Positions 53,197 to 63,182 of a stretch of 64,000 bases of DNA are shown here, one piece after another (the stretch's first letter is position 1; every line of letters begins with the position of its first letter). The notes below the pieces were generated by a model. That model did no database searches. It saw only the letters and a program-made list of their open reading frames with translations, and was not told where the DNA came from. Position numbers and translations under genes: made by a program. The DNA is taken from contig CAKOGP040001770.1 of the NCBI GenBank assembly GCA_933822405.4, forward strand, positions 1 through 64,000, written 5' to 3'. Source of the DNA: Cylindrotheca closterium (Eukaryota; Bacillariophyta; Bacillariophyceae; Bacillariales; Bacillariaceae).

Positions 53197-54943
53197 AGTC
53201 CCCAAAATTGAACACAAATCACATCCGTTGAATAGCTTAATGATGGAATTAGACAGTACAATTTTACACACCTATTACCTTAATATAGTGGAAGCTTGGT
53301 TCAAAAATTTGGGTTCTCAGGTGATGTTCTCGAGCCACGAGATTTAATTTTCTTTTTTGACCGAATCGTGTTTCGACGAAATTTCCGTATTCATCGGATT
53401 GACCCCACTCCCACCCCATAGATCATTTCTTGATGTCCCAAAGTTGCAGAAATTACTTCCATTAGCAAGGCAATGCATTCTACAACATGTAGAGTATTTG
53501 AAAGGGTTGGTTACGCCCCCAGATCGCTCATTTTCCCATTTCAAACCAAAAAATTGACACCAACTTGTCATCCAGACCAAATCGAATTCCAAATACCTTA
53601 CACTCCACTATTGAAGCAATCTGCACCCATCTACACCCTCTGTCATATTGTTACTATCGACTTGTGAAAACAGAATGATGGTATTATTGAACTGTGTGCC
53701 TTGACACAAGGTATATTGTCACAGATGAAGCTGATGGGACTGCTTGACTTCAGTCCCTAGTCAAAGCAATACGCAATTTACGAGCATTTTTGCGTATTGG
53801 AGGAAGTTTGAGATTTCGTCATCTTGGAGCCACCTCCGACATCTTGGAGAATATCAACCCAATGGCTCTACCCCCGGAAGCCCCAAAGTTACAGCGACTA
53901 TTATCAAGTCTAGGACATGGAATTCGCTGATGTGTTCGATGTGTGGTAGTGTTGATCACCAAAGGCTCCATCCAATCGACTGCACAAAGGAAAATTTGCC
54001 GCCAACTTCACCACATCAACACCGGGAACATCAACAACCAACCTTCCTCCCAGCAGACGTACATCCCTTCCCATGCCGATATCTGATATGGTAAGGAAGC
54101 TACTAGGTTTTCAAGAGTCTATGTTGATATTATGGAGATTGCTGCCTTTGCAGTACGAATCGTCGCAGTTGCGAAATACGTTTGCATGGACGAGGCGATG
54201 GTATCGTACAGGATCTTCTTGTTCCAATTGGACTTGGGAATTGAAAATGATGATACTTTACATGGCTTAGCGAAACTTTTTCACCAAAGAGGTCGCCGAA
54301 GCGACTCCATTTGAAGCCGAGATTATCGACCACTTCACAGTATTTTCAAGTCCAGACAATCAACCGTGAATCGTCAATAAGAGTTGCAACCATACCCGCA
54401 TACTGCCAACACACTATCCAGAGACTATTTAAGGTGTGATGGGCACAACATATGCATGGCTGGCTCAGTAGAAAGGCAGATCTACACCATGACTGCACTT
54501 GTTTTGCAAGGTGCACTTTGACATGGACGCATTCTGCTTCCATGGGAGACAGGAATTGCTCTGAAGATTCCCACCAAAATGCTGTCATATTGTCGGAACT
54601 ACTTATTGAACAAAATGAGAGGGGTGAAGCATCATTGCTAGGTAAAATAGGGCCTCCTCAAGGCAAAAAGAGACCAATTCAGTAATTCAACAGTCTCGTG
54701 TCTGGGCTTGGGCATACAAAATGGTGGCAAAAAACGATGATAAACTAATTCTGATTTTTCCATTAGATTTGGAAGGGTTCATTTGCTCTATTTCTAAGTT
54801 TTCAGCTTAACCCTTTGATATCTTCATGAATTCCTGGAAACGTGTGTATTACATTTGAGTTAAGTTTTAGTGATTGTAGTTTTATGGTTCTACGCGCGCA
54901 CGGTAGGAAATTTGTCGTTCAAGCAAAAAACTTTAAATGAGGT

Positions 54944-54961
54944 CGGCCCTGATCAGGGCCG
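54944..54961. repeat. 18-bp palindrome, right copy (20 bp with flanks)
   Basis: Same 18 bases as 53179-53196. Here the flanking t and a extend the palindrome to 20 bp, and it is followed by agttcaaaaa, so the right-hand flank is also similar in direct orientation. Confidence 0.95.
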
Positions 54962-54985
54962 AGTTCAAAAACGTGGATGGGTTAA

Positions 54986-55474
54986 CAGATATCATCAAAA
55001 TACGCTCTGCACACCATGGCTGCTAACTGACAAACAACAGAATAAATGAATAGATCCTTATACCAATTCATCACTTCGACTACGAATGAAAATAATTCGC
55101 TTAAAAGAGAATTCAGAGAAGGAGTTTTTACTTAAAATTGTGACGCCTTGAATGCTCTCACTAGAAAAATAAATTTTTGACTATATATACCGTATTATTC
55201 AATCCCATAGATATCAATCGTAACTTTGTATCTTCATTTCATCTTGTTCCGTCGACAACACCTAGAGAAAATATCTGGATTCATTCTGCACCAAAGATAT
55301 TAAACTGTCAATTGTGTCACCTGCAATTGTAGCGGTACGGATGATATTTCGAACATTTACAGAGCCCCTAGACCCGATTCGAACATTTACAGAGCTCCTA
55401 GACCACATTCTCATTCGATTTGCTTCGACTGCAAACTTGGAGAGCAAGTCCAACAAGTATTTCAGATTGTTTTG
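54986..55474. other. A/T-rich intergenic DNA
   Basis: No gene is recognised. A direct duplication of about 26 bp (cgaacatttacagagc.cctagac) occurs at about 55349-55374 and 55379-55404. Confidence 0.5.
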
Positions 55475-55523
55475 CATTTAAAAAATACCGATGAAATGTT
55501 GTCCTCCATCATCTTCCACAAGT

Positions 55524-55904
55524 TCAATCTTCTGTGACGGGCTCAAAGATACCAATCATATGCCCGCATGGAGCCCTCATTGCAGCAATCTTCCCATATG
55601 CTGGATACTGAATCGGTCCGTCCAAGTGGCCTCCCAGCTGGCAGCACGTTGCCACGATGCTGTCCATGTCTTTGACTTCAAATGTCAACAGAGGGGAGTA
55701 CCCGGTGCTCAGTTTGCTCTCCGATGTTACCCCCTGCAAACTCACGGCGAGATTCTCCGTTTGGAGCTCCGCAAAGTCATCAGTGGCGCGTACTACTTCC
55801 AAACCCAAGCCAGAATGATAAAATTCAGTTGCCTTAGCCAAGGCCTCGCCCTGGCGAACCATCAGCACAACTCTTGACAGCCGTGGTATCATTGTTGCGT
55901 GCAC
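55524..55904 (-). CDS. Glyoxalase/VOC-superfamily protein, 126 aa
   Basis: A single VOC domain is present: RVVLMVRQGEALAKATEFYH, LGLEVVRATDDFAELQTENL, LLTFEVKDMDSIVATCCQLGG and APCGHMIGIFEPV at the end. The two beta-alpha-beta-beta-beta modules are complete. The first metal ligand position (usually His or Gln near residue 10) is not obvious, whereas the late Glu in GIFEP is kept, so metal-dependent catalysis is uncertain. Members include glyoxalase I, dioxygenases and drug-binding proteins. The gene is in the right arm of the inverted duplication; a deleted copy lies at 46737-46931. Confidence 0.83.
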   Translation of the reverse strand: MHATMIPRLSRVVLMVRQGEALAKATEFYHSGLGLEVVRATDDFAELQTENLAVSLQGVTSESKLSTGYSPLLTFEVKDMDSIVATCCQLGGHLDGPIQYPAYGKIAAMRAPCGHMIGIFEPVTED

Positions 55905-56623
55905 GGATTGTGTGTGAGTACGTTTACTACGATAGCAATATTTTAGTGGAATGCCTCGGACTGATTGGAGACCTTTAACTTAATTGTTGTTGACTGTGCT
56001 CTCTGTTATTCTGGCTCCAGTGCTTGTACGTGTACGGACGAAATAATCCTACACGCAAAACTCCGACACGTGGAAAGCTCGATGACTGAATTTGGTTGAC
56101 TACAGTACCAGGTACACGGTGCTGTATGTTTTCTTTCGTTTCCCATTTGGCAAAACCAACATAATGGGCAAAACACCCAGGGTTGCGGGTACAGTAGGAA
56201 AAGGGATCTGAACTTAAAGCTTGGGATAGCTTGTCGATCCTGCTACTTGCTACTACTCTCCAGGCACTTGTCTGGATGCCTCTTCCCTGTCTGTGCTTTG
56301 TTCTGTGGATGGCAAAAGGTAGTGTGATGCATGTTAGCAGCCACTGGTGCAGGCAAGAGCTCTGAAGGCAGCAAAAATGCACCAGTGTGACCATTTTTGA
56401 CTCCCAAGGATTTTAAAAACCCAAAAAGAGACAGATTGGTACCTGTGCATTCTTCGAAGTAATTCACTTGCAGCCGAGGTGCATGATATAGAACACAGCA
56501 GAGGTGCGTGGTATAACACAACATAACTAAAAATTATAGGCCCAAGAATTGATGGATCTTGGCCCAGAGGGGAAAGGAGCCAAAACATATGTGAGAGGAT
56601 TCTAACCTCTAATTCTGTCTGTT

Positions 56624-56695
56624 GGACATTGCCGGAATCGAACCGGCGACCTTCTGCATGCTAAGCAGACGCGCTACCAACTGCGCCAAACGCCC
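56624..56695 (-). tRNA. tRNA-Ala (anticodon AGC), copy 2
   Basis: Identical over all 72 bases to the gene at 45899-45970 but on the opposite strand. All features of alanine tRNA(AGC) are present, including G3-U70. It is embedded in the right arm of the inverted duplication. Confidence 0.96.
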
Positions 56696-56800
56696 TGATT
56701 GCCTTGTTTTATCGTGTAATTTAAGATATAGAAAAAATTAGAATGACGAAATTTTGGTATTTTCTGTAATAACACGTTCTACCTCTGCTGTGTCATGTCA

Positions 56801-57403
56801 GTTTCAAAATAGTTATCATGGTCATCACCTCCAATACTATCACCCATTTCACAAGCGACATCATTTTCTAATTGGCTTATTATATATTTTTTAAGATAGG
56901 ACCTATTAAAATAGGACTAATCCTAGTTGCTTTCGTCAGTGGTGCAATAGAAAAGTCGAATGAGTCCATTGGATCGATAAAATGAGCTGTCGAAACTTCA
57001 CATACAGAGCAAAACAAAGGTGGTCACGGTCATGGATGTACATTCATTCTTTTGTCGTTCCAAATTCAACATGTGACATCCAAACTGTGCGGTAGATGTG
57101 ACATAATTAGATCAATATTATAGTACGACGCTTCCCAAACACTACTGTACATTTGGATTATCTACTTGGAAGTATGATTATTAATGTTTTTGCAAGTTCT
57201 ACATAGCTGAAAACTCAATACATTAATGGCCTTTATATAGCTCCGGCGATTGGCACAGTTATTAGCGCGTGTACTTAGTATCAAATCATGTTGCTTGTAT
57301 ACAAAGTATCTGGATGCGCCCTTGATTCCTACACATGTGCTGCCGATAGCATTCGTATCAAGGGCAAGAGCAGGCTTTCCGGCCAAGTGTCATCGCCACG
57401 AAT
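56801..57403. other. Intergenic region outside the right arm
   Basis: A/T-rich and without a protein gene. It contains a degenerate tRNA-Ala 5' half at 57243-57282 (separate entry). The rest is unremarkable. Confidence 0.5.
57243..57282 (+). pseudogene. Degenerate tRNA-Ala 5' half
   Basis: About 30 of 40 positions match the first 40 bases of the tRNA-Ala genes: CGGCGATTGGCACAG.. GTTA then AGCGCGT and ACTTAG. The D arm and the start of the anticodon loop are recognisable, but the anticodon stem and the 3' half are lost. It cannot make a functional tRNA. Confidence 0.6.
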
Positions 57404-59548
57404 CTATTTAGAAGTCATCAAGGAGGCGGCAGTGCTTACGACACTAAGAAGCGTCCTAGCCATTGGGGTGCTTTGCAAAACGCCAGCTTCGCCTCCTTCA
57501 TCGGAAGCACTCTCCCTCAGTTTTTCCAAAAGTCGATCTCGTTGTGGATACAACTCTGTGCTATAAAAGTCTGTAAGCTTGTTGCGGGCGACTCCACAAG
57601 ATTGCTCAATTCCAACAGGCGATCTAGCCCAGGGCATTTGTTCCTTCCAGGCATCCCACATGCGCCGCATTTCGTACCGTTGTTTTTCAGACTGGTCTTC
57701 GACAATGGGTGCATGCGAGAAGACGTCGAACGGCTCTTCGTCATCTTCCTCTTCTTGCTTGGTTGGTTTCGTCCCAACCAGCGAGTCCAGATTAAATCCT
57801 CCAAGGCTGTCGTCGTCCGAAGAAGAGCCATCGTCGTTGTTCTTACCGGAGCGTTTCGTTCTTTTTGCAGCAGAGCTGATGGTATCCGACGCGGATGACT
57901 TTCTCTTCTTCTTTCCTCCCTCTTTCGTGTCAGTTTTTGCTGTTTCTGGTGGTTCTTCCTGTTGGACTTGTTGGGCCAAGTTTTGCATAATGGATCCCGT
58001 GGAACACACAAAGTAAGTAATGGCTGCACACATGGTCGACATGTCAACCCCACTGTATTTTCCAAGTTGAATCTGTTCCTTCCGACACTGTAGCAACAAG
58101 GTCTGGATCGACGCTTCAGCCACTGGTGGCAACTGCAAAGTCTTTAGAAAATGATGAGCAAAATTGTCCACCGACTCGGAAATGTGCGGATCAGCAAGAG
58201 CACTTCTTGTGGTCGTTTTAGTAGTAGCGATAGCACCAGCCACTTTGGGCGACCAAATCGTGTCGGGTATTTCTGGTACTTGTAATGATGACCCAATATT
58301 AGCTCCAGCTTTGGCCGCAGCTTCTACGTATTCTGGGAAAGTAGCCTTGATTTCATTAATGGCCTTGGAACAGTGTTTTCCCTTGACAAATGTCGCTTTC
58401 TTGACTTGCTCGTGGTCCATTCCAACAGTAGATTCGGGTGGTGGTAAGAAACAAGCACAAATTTTGGCAATTGCACGCGGATGTCCCATGCTTTTTGCAG
58501 TGAGATGAATGAGAGCAGCCCCCAAGGCACTCGATTGTTTTCTCTTGTTGTAATCCTTGAGTCGATCATTTAACTTTTTTCGTTCCGAAGCCGAATGTCG
58601 TAACATGTTGGAGGAACCACTTGCTTCCTTTTTGGATAGCCTATTGGAAACTCCCTTGACGGTCAAACCGTCTCGTTGGATAGCATAGCGGACGAGACGA
58701 TGTATAATTTCTTGTCGAACCTTGTCGGGCAAGTCCAAATCTTGAATGGCCAAGGTGGTATTCGTGTACGCATTGTACAAGTCTCGAGATGCCGTTTGCA
58801 AGGAAAGGTCCAATCGACTTTTCAATTCTTCTCTGTCTTCTGCAGAGGACGAGGTTGATTCCTCTTGATCATTTCCATAAAGCAACATGGCCCGGTCCAA
58901 GGACCACTTTTCATTGTGCAGGGCCGCATGCCTTTGTGCAATCCCAGCATCGTCTTCGTCATGTTCTTCGTGAAGTACATGATATCGCTCGGGATGATTA
59001 TGCTTGTCCTTTTTGGTATGGATTTCCCGTTCCATCTTGGCATCCTTCAACTCATGCTTGTGTTGCTTTTCCATGAGCATGTCCAATCGTCGATTCGTCG
59101 TTCGTAATCTTCGTTGTATCTTGGCCAACCCATAGCCACCCGAAGTGCTTCCTCCAAAGGGTAGCTTCGACAAGGTGGTGGGTTGAAGTCCACCAATGTA
59201 TTTGCTTTCGTCGACTGCCACCATTCCAGACCGAGCACTGCTGTTGGCTACCGAAGTGGATCCTTTTTTTACCAAATCCTCGGCGTCGTTAAAATCCTTC
59301 CATTCAGGCCGATCATCTCTTAATCGCTCTTCCGCCACAACGCCACAGTCAGTACAAACGCGATCTCCTTGTTTCCAATCCGTAAGAAGATTGGTAGAGG
59401 CACAATTTCGACATCGCTCTTCGTCTTCTTCCTCCACATGCTGATGTTGCGGTTGATGAATGTTGCAATCACCCACGACTGGTGGAGAATCGGGACCATT
59501 CACATTGTCCCACGAAGCTGACGATGCTGTATTCGAAGTAGTAGCCAT
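57404..59548 (-). CDS. TFIIB-family transcription factor, long form, 714 aa
   Basis: The N-terminal zinc ribbon is CRNCASTNLL...GDRVCTDCGVVAEERLRDDRPEWKDF (about 46-85), the TFIIB layout including the GD-xxC-xxCGxV core. A reader/linker-like stretch follows (GGLQPTTLSKLPFGG). Helical cyclin-like regions are divergent: RDLYNAYTNTTLAIQDLDLP, SSALGAALIHLTAKSMGHPRAIAKI and STMCAAITYFVCSTGSI. TFIIB recruits RNA polymerase II to promoters. At 714 aa the protein is about twice the usual 320-350. It has an inserted charged helix between linker and core (about 150-235) and a long acidic/basic C-terminal extension (about 570-714). A BRF-like or diatom-specific paralogue is possible. Start at MATTSNTASS; the longer frame to 59653 is unlikely. 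Confidence 0.8.
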   Translation of the reverse strand: MATTSNTASSASWDNVNGPDSPPVVGDCNIHQPQHQHVEEEDEERCRNCASTNLLTDWKQGDRVCTDCGVVAEERLRDDRPEWKDFNDAEDLVKKGSTSVANSSARSGMVAVDESKYIGGLQPTTLSKLPFGGSTSGGYGLAKIQRRLRTTNRRLDMLMEKQHKHELKDAKMEREIHTKKDKHNHPERYHVLHEEHDEDDAGIAQRHAALHNEKWSLDRAMLLYGNDQEESTSSSAEDREELKSRLDLSLQTASRDLYNAYTNTTLAIQDLDLPDKVRQEIIHRLVRYAIQRDGLTVKGVSNRLSKKEASGSSNMLRHSASERKKLNDRLKDYNKRKQSSALGAALIHLTAKSMGHPRAIAKICACFLPPPESTVGMDHEQVKKATFVKGKHCSKAINEIKATFPEYVEAAAKAGANIGSSLQVPEIPDTIWSPKVAGAIATTKTTTRSALADPHISESVDNFAHHFLKTLQLPPVAEASIQTLLLQCRKEQIQLGKYSGVDMSTMCAAITYFVCSTGSIMQNLAQQVQQEEPPETAKTDTKEGGKKKRKSSASDTISSAAKRTKRSGKNNDDGSSSDDDSLGGFNLDSLVGTKPTKQEEEDDEEPFDVFSHAPIVEDQSEKQRYEMRRMWDAWKEQMPWARSPVGIEQSCGVARNKLTDFYSTELYPQRDRLLEKLRESASDEGGEAGVLQSTPMARTLLSVVSTAASLMTSK

Positions 59549-60153
59549 GTGATGATGAATTTTCTTGTCACTTTGCCGTATTTTTGCTTGCCAAGGAACC
59601 ATGGTCAATGCATGTGTCAAACAGCAACAAAAAAGTGATGATTGATGTACCACGGGTTTCGTCTCCTTTTTTTTTCTTGATTTTTTGTTTCATTGGAAAC
59701 CTGCCGTTTGGATGGAAGGAAGGACGGCTCCGACGAGTCGAATGAATCCATTTTGTCACTGCGGTCAACGGACAAGCACTGTCCCGTGCGAAAATTCAAA
59801 TTCAAAAACGGAAAAGCGAGCTTCGCATCTCTTTCCCGCCACTGTCGTGCAATGTGGCAAAACGTTCCATCCAAGGCCAAACTTGTTGAAGGACATCCAA
59901 CAGCATTGGTTCTTACCTTGTTCTATTGTACTTTGAGAGCAAACGTTGAACCTTCCTTCCTTCCTTCATCCATCCATTCAATCATTCGCAGCCACAGCCA
60001 AGTCCCTCATAAAATACATTCTAGCACACTTTGTTGCGAGAATTTGAATCATCATCAATCATCATCATCATCATCATCATCATCAATCCTCTACAACGTG
60101 TTTCTTGAACGCATCATAATTGCTTATCAAGCAATACATTCATAACTAGCACA
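59549..60153. other. Divergent upstream region with (ATC)n microsatellite
   Basis: About 600 bp lie between the TFIIB-like gene and the LRR membrane-protein gene. An atcatc run is at about 60048-60083 and a poly-T tract at 59668-59678. Open frames of about 80 codons exist on both strands, but their composition is not convincing. Confidence 0.5.
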
Positions 60154-62887
60154 ATGCCTAATAGAATCAAGAGAATAATCAGAAGCGTCTCATCAGCTAG
60201 CAGCAAGGCATCCTCCGACCGATCCTATGCGGATGCTTACTTTGATGAGATTGGATTCAAATTGGGAGACAATTCGTGCTTGGGAAGCACCGAATCTCCT
60301 GACAACTTGGACGGAGAACAGATTCTCTTTCAGAACGATCATTCTGGCAAGTTGTTTTACGAGAGTGGCGAGGATGATGTCGATGAAGAAGACATTTACA
60401 ATGATGAAAGTGTCCATCATGACTACGAGGAAGACGACCAGGAATCATCCCAGTGTACTCCTGTCACGACGGGTAATCATCATAAATTCCTTTCCCCTCC
60501 AGTGGGATTGACTGAAGAGGATGTCAATGGTAAACAAGAAAAGCAGGAAAGTCGTCATGATGATTTCATTACATTGCCTCTGGATTATGTCGTCCACGAA
60601 AATCCCAAAAGCAAAAAGCTACGCCCTAACCAATCGTTTCCTTCCAACAAGACTAGTCCGAATAAGTACCAATCGTCGGACGATATCATTTATCATTACG
60701 ATGGCGGTGACAATGGTGATGCCAATAACAGCAACAATCGAAAGAGCTTGGAATACAGTCCTTTTCGTCCTCATCCCATTTCCACTTTGGGTGCGGTGGA
60801 CGACACCGACAATGTCAGCAAGTTGGACACGGGTCGTTCCGCCAACACCTGGTTCTTCAACTTGGACAGTGTGGCGATTGGAGACAAGGATTTCCTGCAC
60901 AAGGGCACTATCAGCCCTTCCGTCGAGTCGTACAAGAATCGAGCCTTTCGCGTCAAGGCTACCATTTGGTTCTTGTTCTTTCTGGGAACCTTTCTCATGG
61001 TGTCTGCCATTGTGGTGCTCATTCTAGCATTTGAGCAGGGCCGGCAAATGGAACTCGATCGATCTCACACCGACAACAGCAATGATCACAACGACAAAGT
61101 AGATCTAATAGATCACGATGACAACTTCTTGACCCCACTCGCTGAAGGCTGGGAGATTGAGAAGGATCTCACTTTCAACTGGAATCGAACCACGGAAGCT
61201 CCGACTATTAGCGCTACTGATGCTCCAACCACGACTCCTCCAACTTCATCTCCTACTGCCTTGTTCACGCCAGCCCAAGAAGAACTTTTGAACACTCTGG
61301 TTTCGGTTTCCATGGATCCAAAGTTGAAGGAAGGAATTGTTCGTGGGTCACCACAATTCCGAGCATTGCAATGGTTGGCCGATGACCCATTTTTGGCGGG
61401 ATATTCGGACAATCGAAGGTTGCAACGATGGGTCATTGCAACTTTTTACTTTAGTACGCAAGGAGACACTTGGCAAATCGGCAATGGTACTGGTGGTGAT
61501 GGGGATCAAGCCATTGCCCGACAAAGACAAAGGCAATTCAATGAGAGTCCATGGATGATTCCCACTACCAACGAATGCTGGTGGTATACCAGTCATGAGG
61601 AGGCGATTTGTGATGGACAAGGCCGACTTGAAACTTTGAGCTTGGATGGTCTGGAGCTCAAGGGCAGCTTGCCCACCGAAATGGGATTTCTAACCATGCT
61701 CAAGCACATTTCCCTTCCCAACAACGGCATCGAAGGGAGCATGCCTACTCAATTGGGGAACTTGAAACATTTGGAGACCCTTCATGTGACTTCCAATAAG
61801 ATCACTGGGGCCATCCCTACTACCTTTGGACGTTTGACTATGCTTGGTAAGTGACATGAATGAAATCAATTTCCTACTTGCTCTTTGTATGAATCAATCT
61901 CACCAATTATTTGCAATGTTTGGCAACCTTTCAGAATCTTTGGAATTGCAACATAATCAAATTTCTCAAAGACTCCCGCTTGAACTTGGTAATCTGGAAG
62001 CGTTGAAAGAGTTCAAGGCTAATGACAACGAATTGGAAGGAAGCATTCCGGTCGAGTTCTTCAGCATGTTGGACTTGGAGACTCTCAATCTCCAGTCGAA
62101 CAATATTTCTGGGGAGATACCAACTGCCGTGGCGGCTTTGCCTTTCTTGAAGGAGCTGACAATCCAAAACAATGAAATCGTTGGAACCATGCCCTTTGAG
62201 ACGTGTCACCTGTCCAATCTGATTGCTGACTGTGACGAAATGATTTGCGAATGCTGTACCGAGTGTTGCATTCAATGCCAAGGAACTATTGGAACGATAG
62301 TTGATACAACAGGCACACAAGCTCCAACAGGTATTACTCCAACCGGTACTCCTACCAGAAGGCCAACCTCGGCACCAACGAGAAAGCCATCAACCACTAA
62401 ACCAACCGGAAGGCCAACAAGCAGACCTACTCGGACACCAACAGCGGCACCAACGAGAAGGCCAACAAGTAGGGAACCGACGAGAACACCTACAAGAAGA
62501 CCTACGAGAAGACCCACAGGCAAGCCAACAGCTGCGCCAATACGCTCACCCACGACAACGGCACCAATCGGACCACCACCAGATGGCATTTATCTTCTTG
62601 TTTCAGTAGGCAACGATGGACTTCCCGAGAATCTATTCCCATTGAAAATGTGTCAAGGAGATTGCGACAGGAATCGAGATTGTGCTGGGGATCTTGTGTG
62701 TTATCAGCGAACGGGGACCGAACAGGTTCCTGGTTGCTTGGGACAAGGAACTGCTGACCGAGACTACTGCACGCACCCATACTTTATCGAACAACTCAAG
62801 GGTGAAGTCGAACCTGATGCCGGTGCTGACCCCAATATCGAAGCAAAGCCTAGCATTACAAATCCTAATGGGAGAGAGGGGAACTAA
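60154..62887 (+). CDS. Single-pass membrane LRR protein with Pro/Thr-rich linker, two exons, 881 aa
   Basis: Exons are 60154-61846 and 61935-62887. The order is an acidic cytoplasmic-type N-terminus (about 1-265), one membrane helix (about 268-291, TIWFLFFLGTFLMVSAIVVLIL) and an extracellular part. The extracellular part has a WALATFYFST-like cap (RWVIATFYFSTQGDTW...CWWYT) and about seven plant-type LRRs (LKGSLPTEMGFLTMLKHISL, NNGIEGSMPTQLGNLKHLETL, NNISGEIPTAVAALPFLKEL). Then come a Cys cluster (CDEMICECCTECCIQC), a Pro/Thr/Arg linker of PTxxPT units (about 700-785) and a Cys-rich end module (CQGDCDRNRDCAGDLVC). This is a large diatom family of presumed surface receptors or adhesins. There is no kinase domain. 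Confidence 0.88.
62283..62580. repeat. Pro/Thr-coding tandem repeat
   Basis: Irregular 12-24 bp units (variants of ccaacnagnagaccnac) encode PTRRPT/PTAAP-type repeats within the second exon of the LRR protein. Confidence 0.75.
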
Positions 62888-63182
62888 TCATCAGGATACA
62901 TAATTCGTAGGACAGCTGGTCCAACCAACGTCCAAATTCACACTGCGATCCTCATAAACTTCATATCACCACTTTAAAAAAAAAATAGAAACAACCCTTC
63001 ATAATACAACTCATCACTATATTATGCTGGATTATACTATGAACTATTTTTCTGATGGCCTTGTCATAAAAAAAGGAAGTAAAGTGTGAAGAAATGAAAG
63101 GACGATGCAGTTCTGATGATTCCCCGTATCGATAATGATACCGCACAATAGTATGCAACAAGATTATCAGCAACCAAGCCAA

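Larger units (their letters stand above)
53159..54985. mobile_element. Putative piggyBac-like element, degenerate
   Basis: The left end is TTAA then CCCATC (53159-53168), and the right end is GATGGG then TTAA (54976-54985). These match the TTAA target duplication and CCC/GGG termini of piggyBac transposons, giving an element of 1,819 bp between the TTAAs. Just inside each end is the same 18-bp perfect palindrome (53179-53196 and 54944-54961). Inside, only broken frames remain. One, around 54160-54215, reads YVCMDEAMVSYR, like the first catalytic Asp block (DExM) of the DDE_Tnp_1_7 transposases. No intact transposase is present, so this is a relic or non-autonomous copy. Classification rests on the ends plus that short motif. 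Confidence 0.55.
55475..56800 (-). repeat. Right arm of the inverted duplication (tRNA-Ala, spacer, VOC gene)
   Basis: On the minus strand this arm repeats the order of 45783-46985: upstream block, tRNA-Ala(AGC), spacer, glyoxalase/VOC gene and 3' tail. Here the VOC gene is intact. About 8.5 kb separate the two arms. The boundaries are judged by eye and are uncertain by some tens of bases. Confidence 0.85.

Noticed and set aside
62272..62589. Minus-strand frame rich in GLLVGLLVG repeats
   Set aside because: It is the antisense of the Pro/Thr-coding repeat of the LRR protein.
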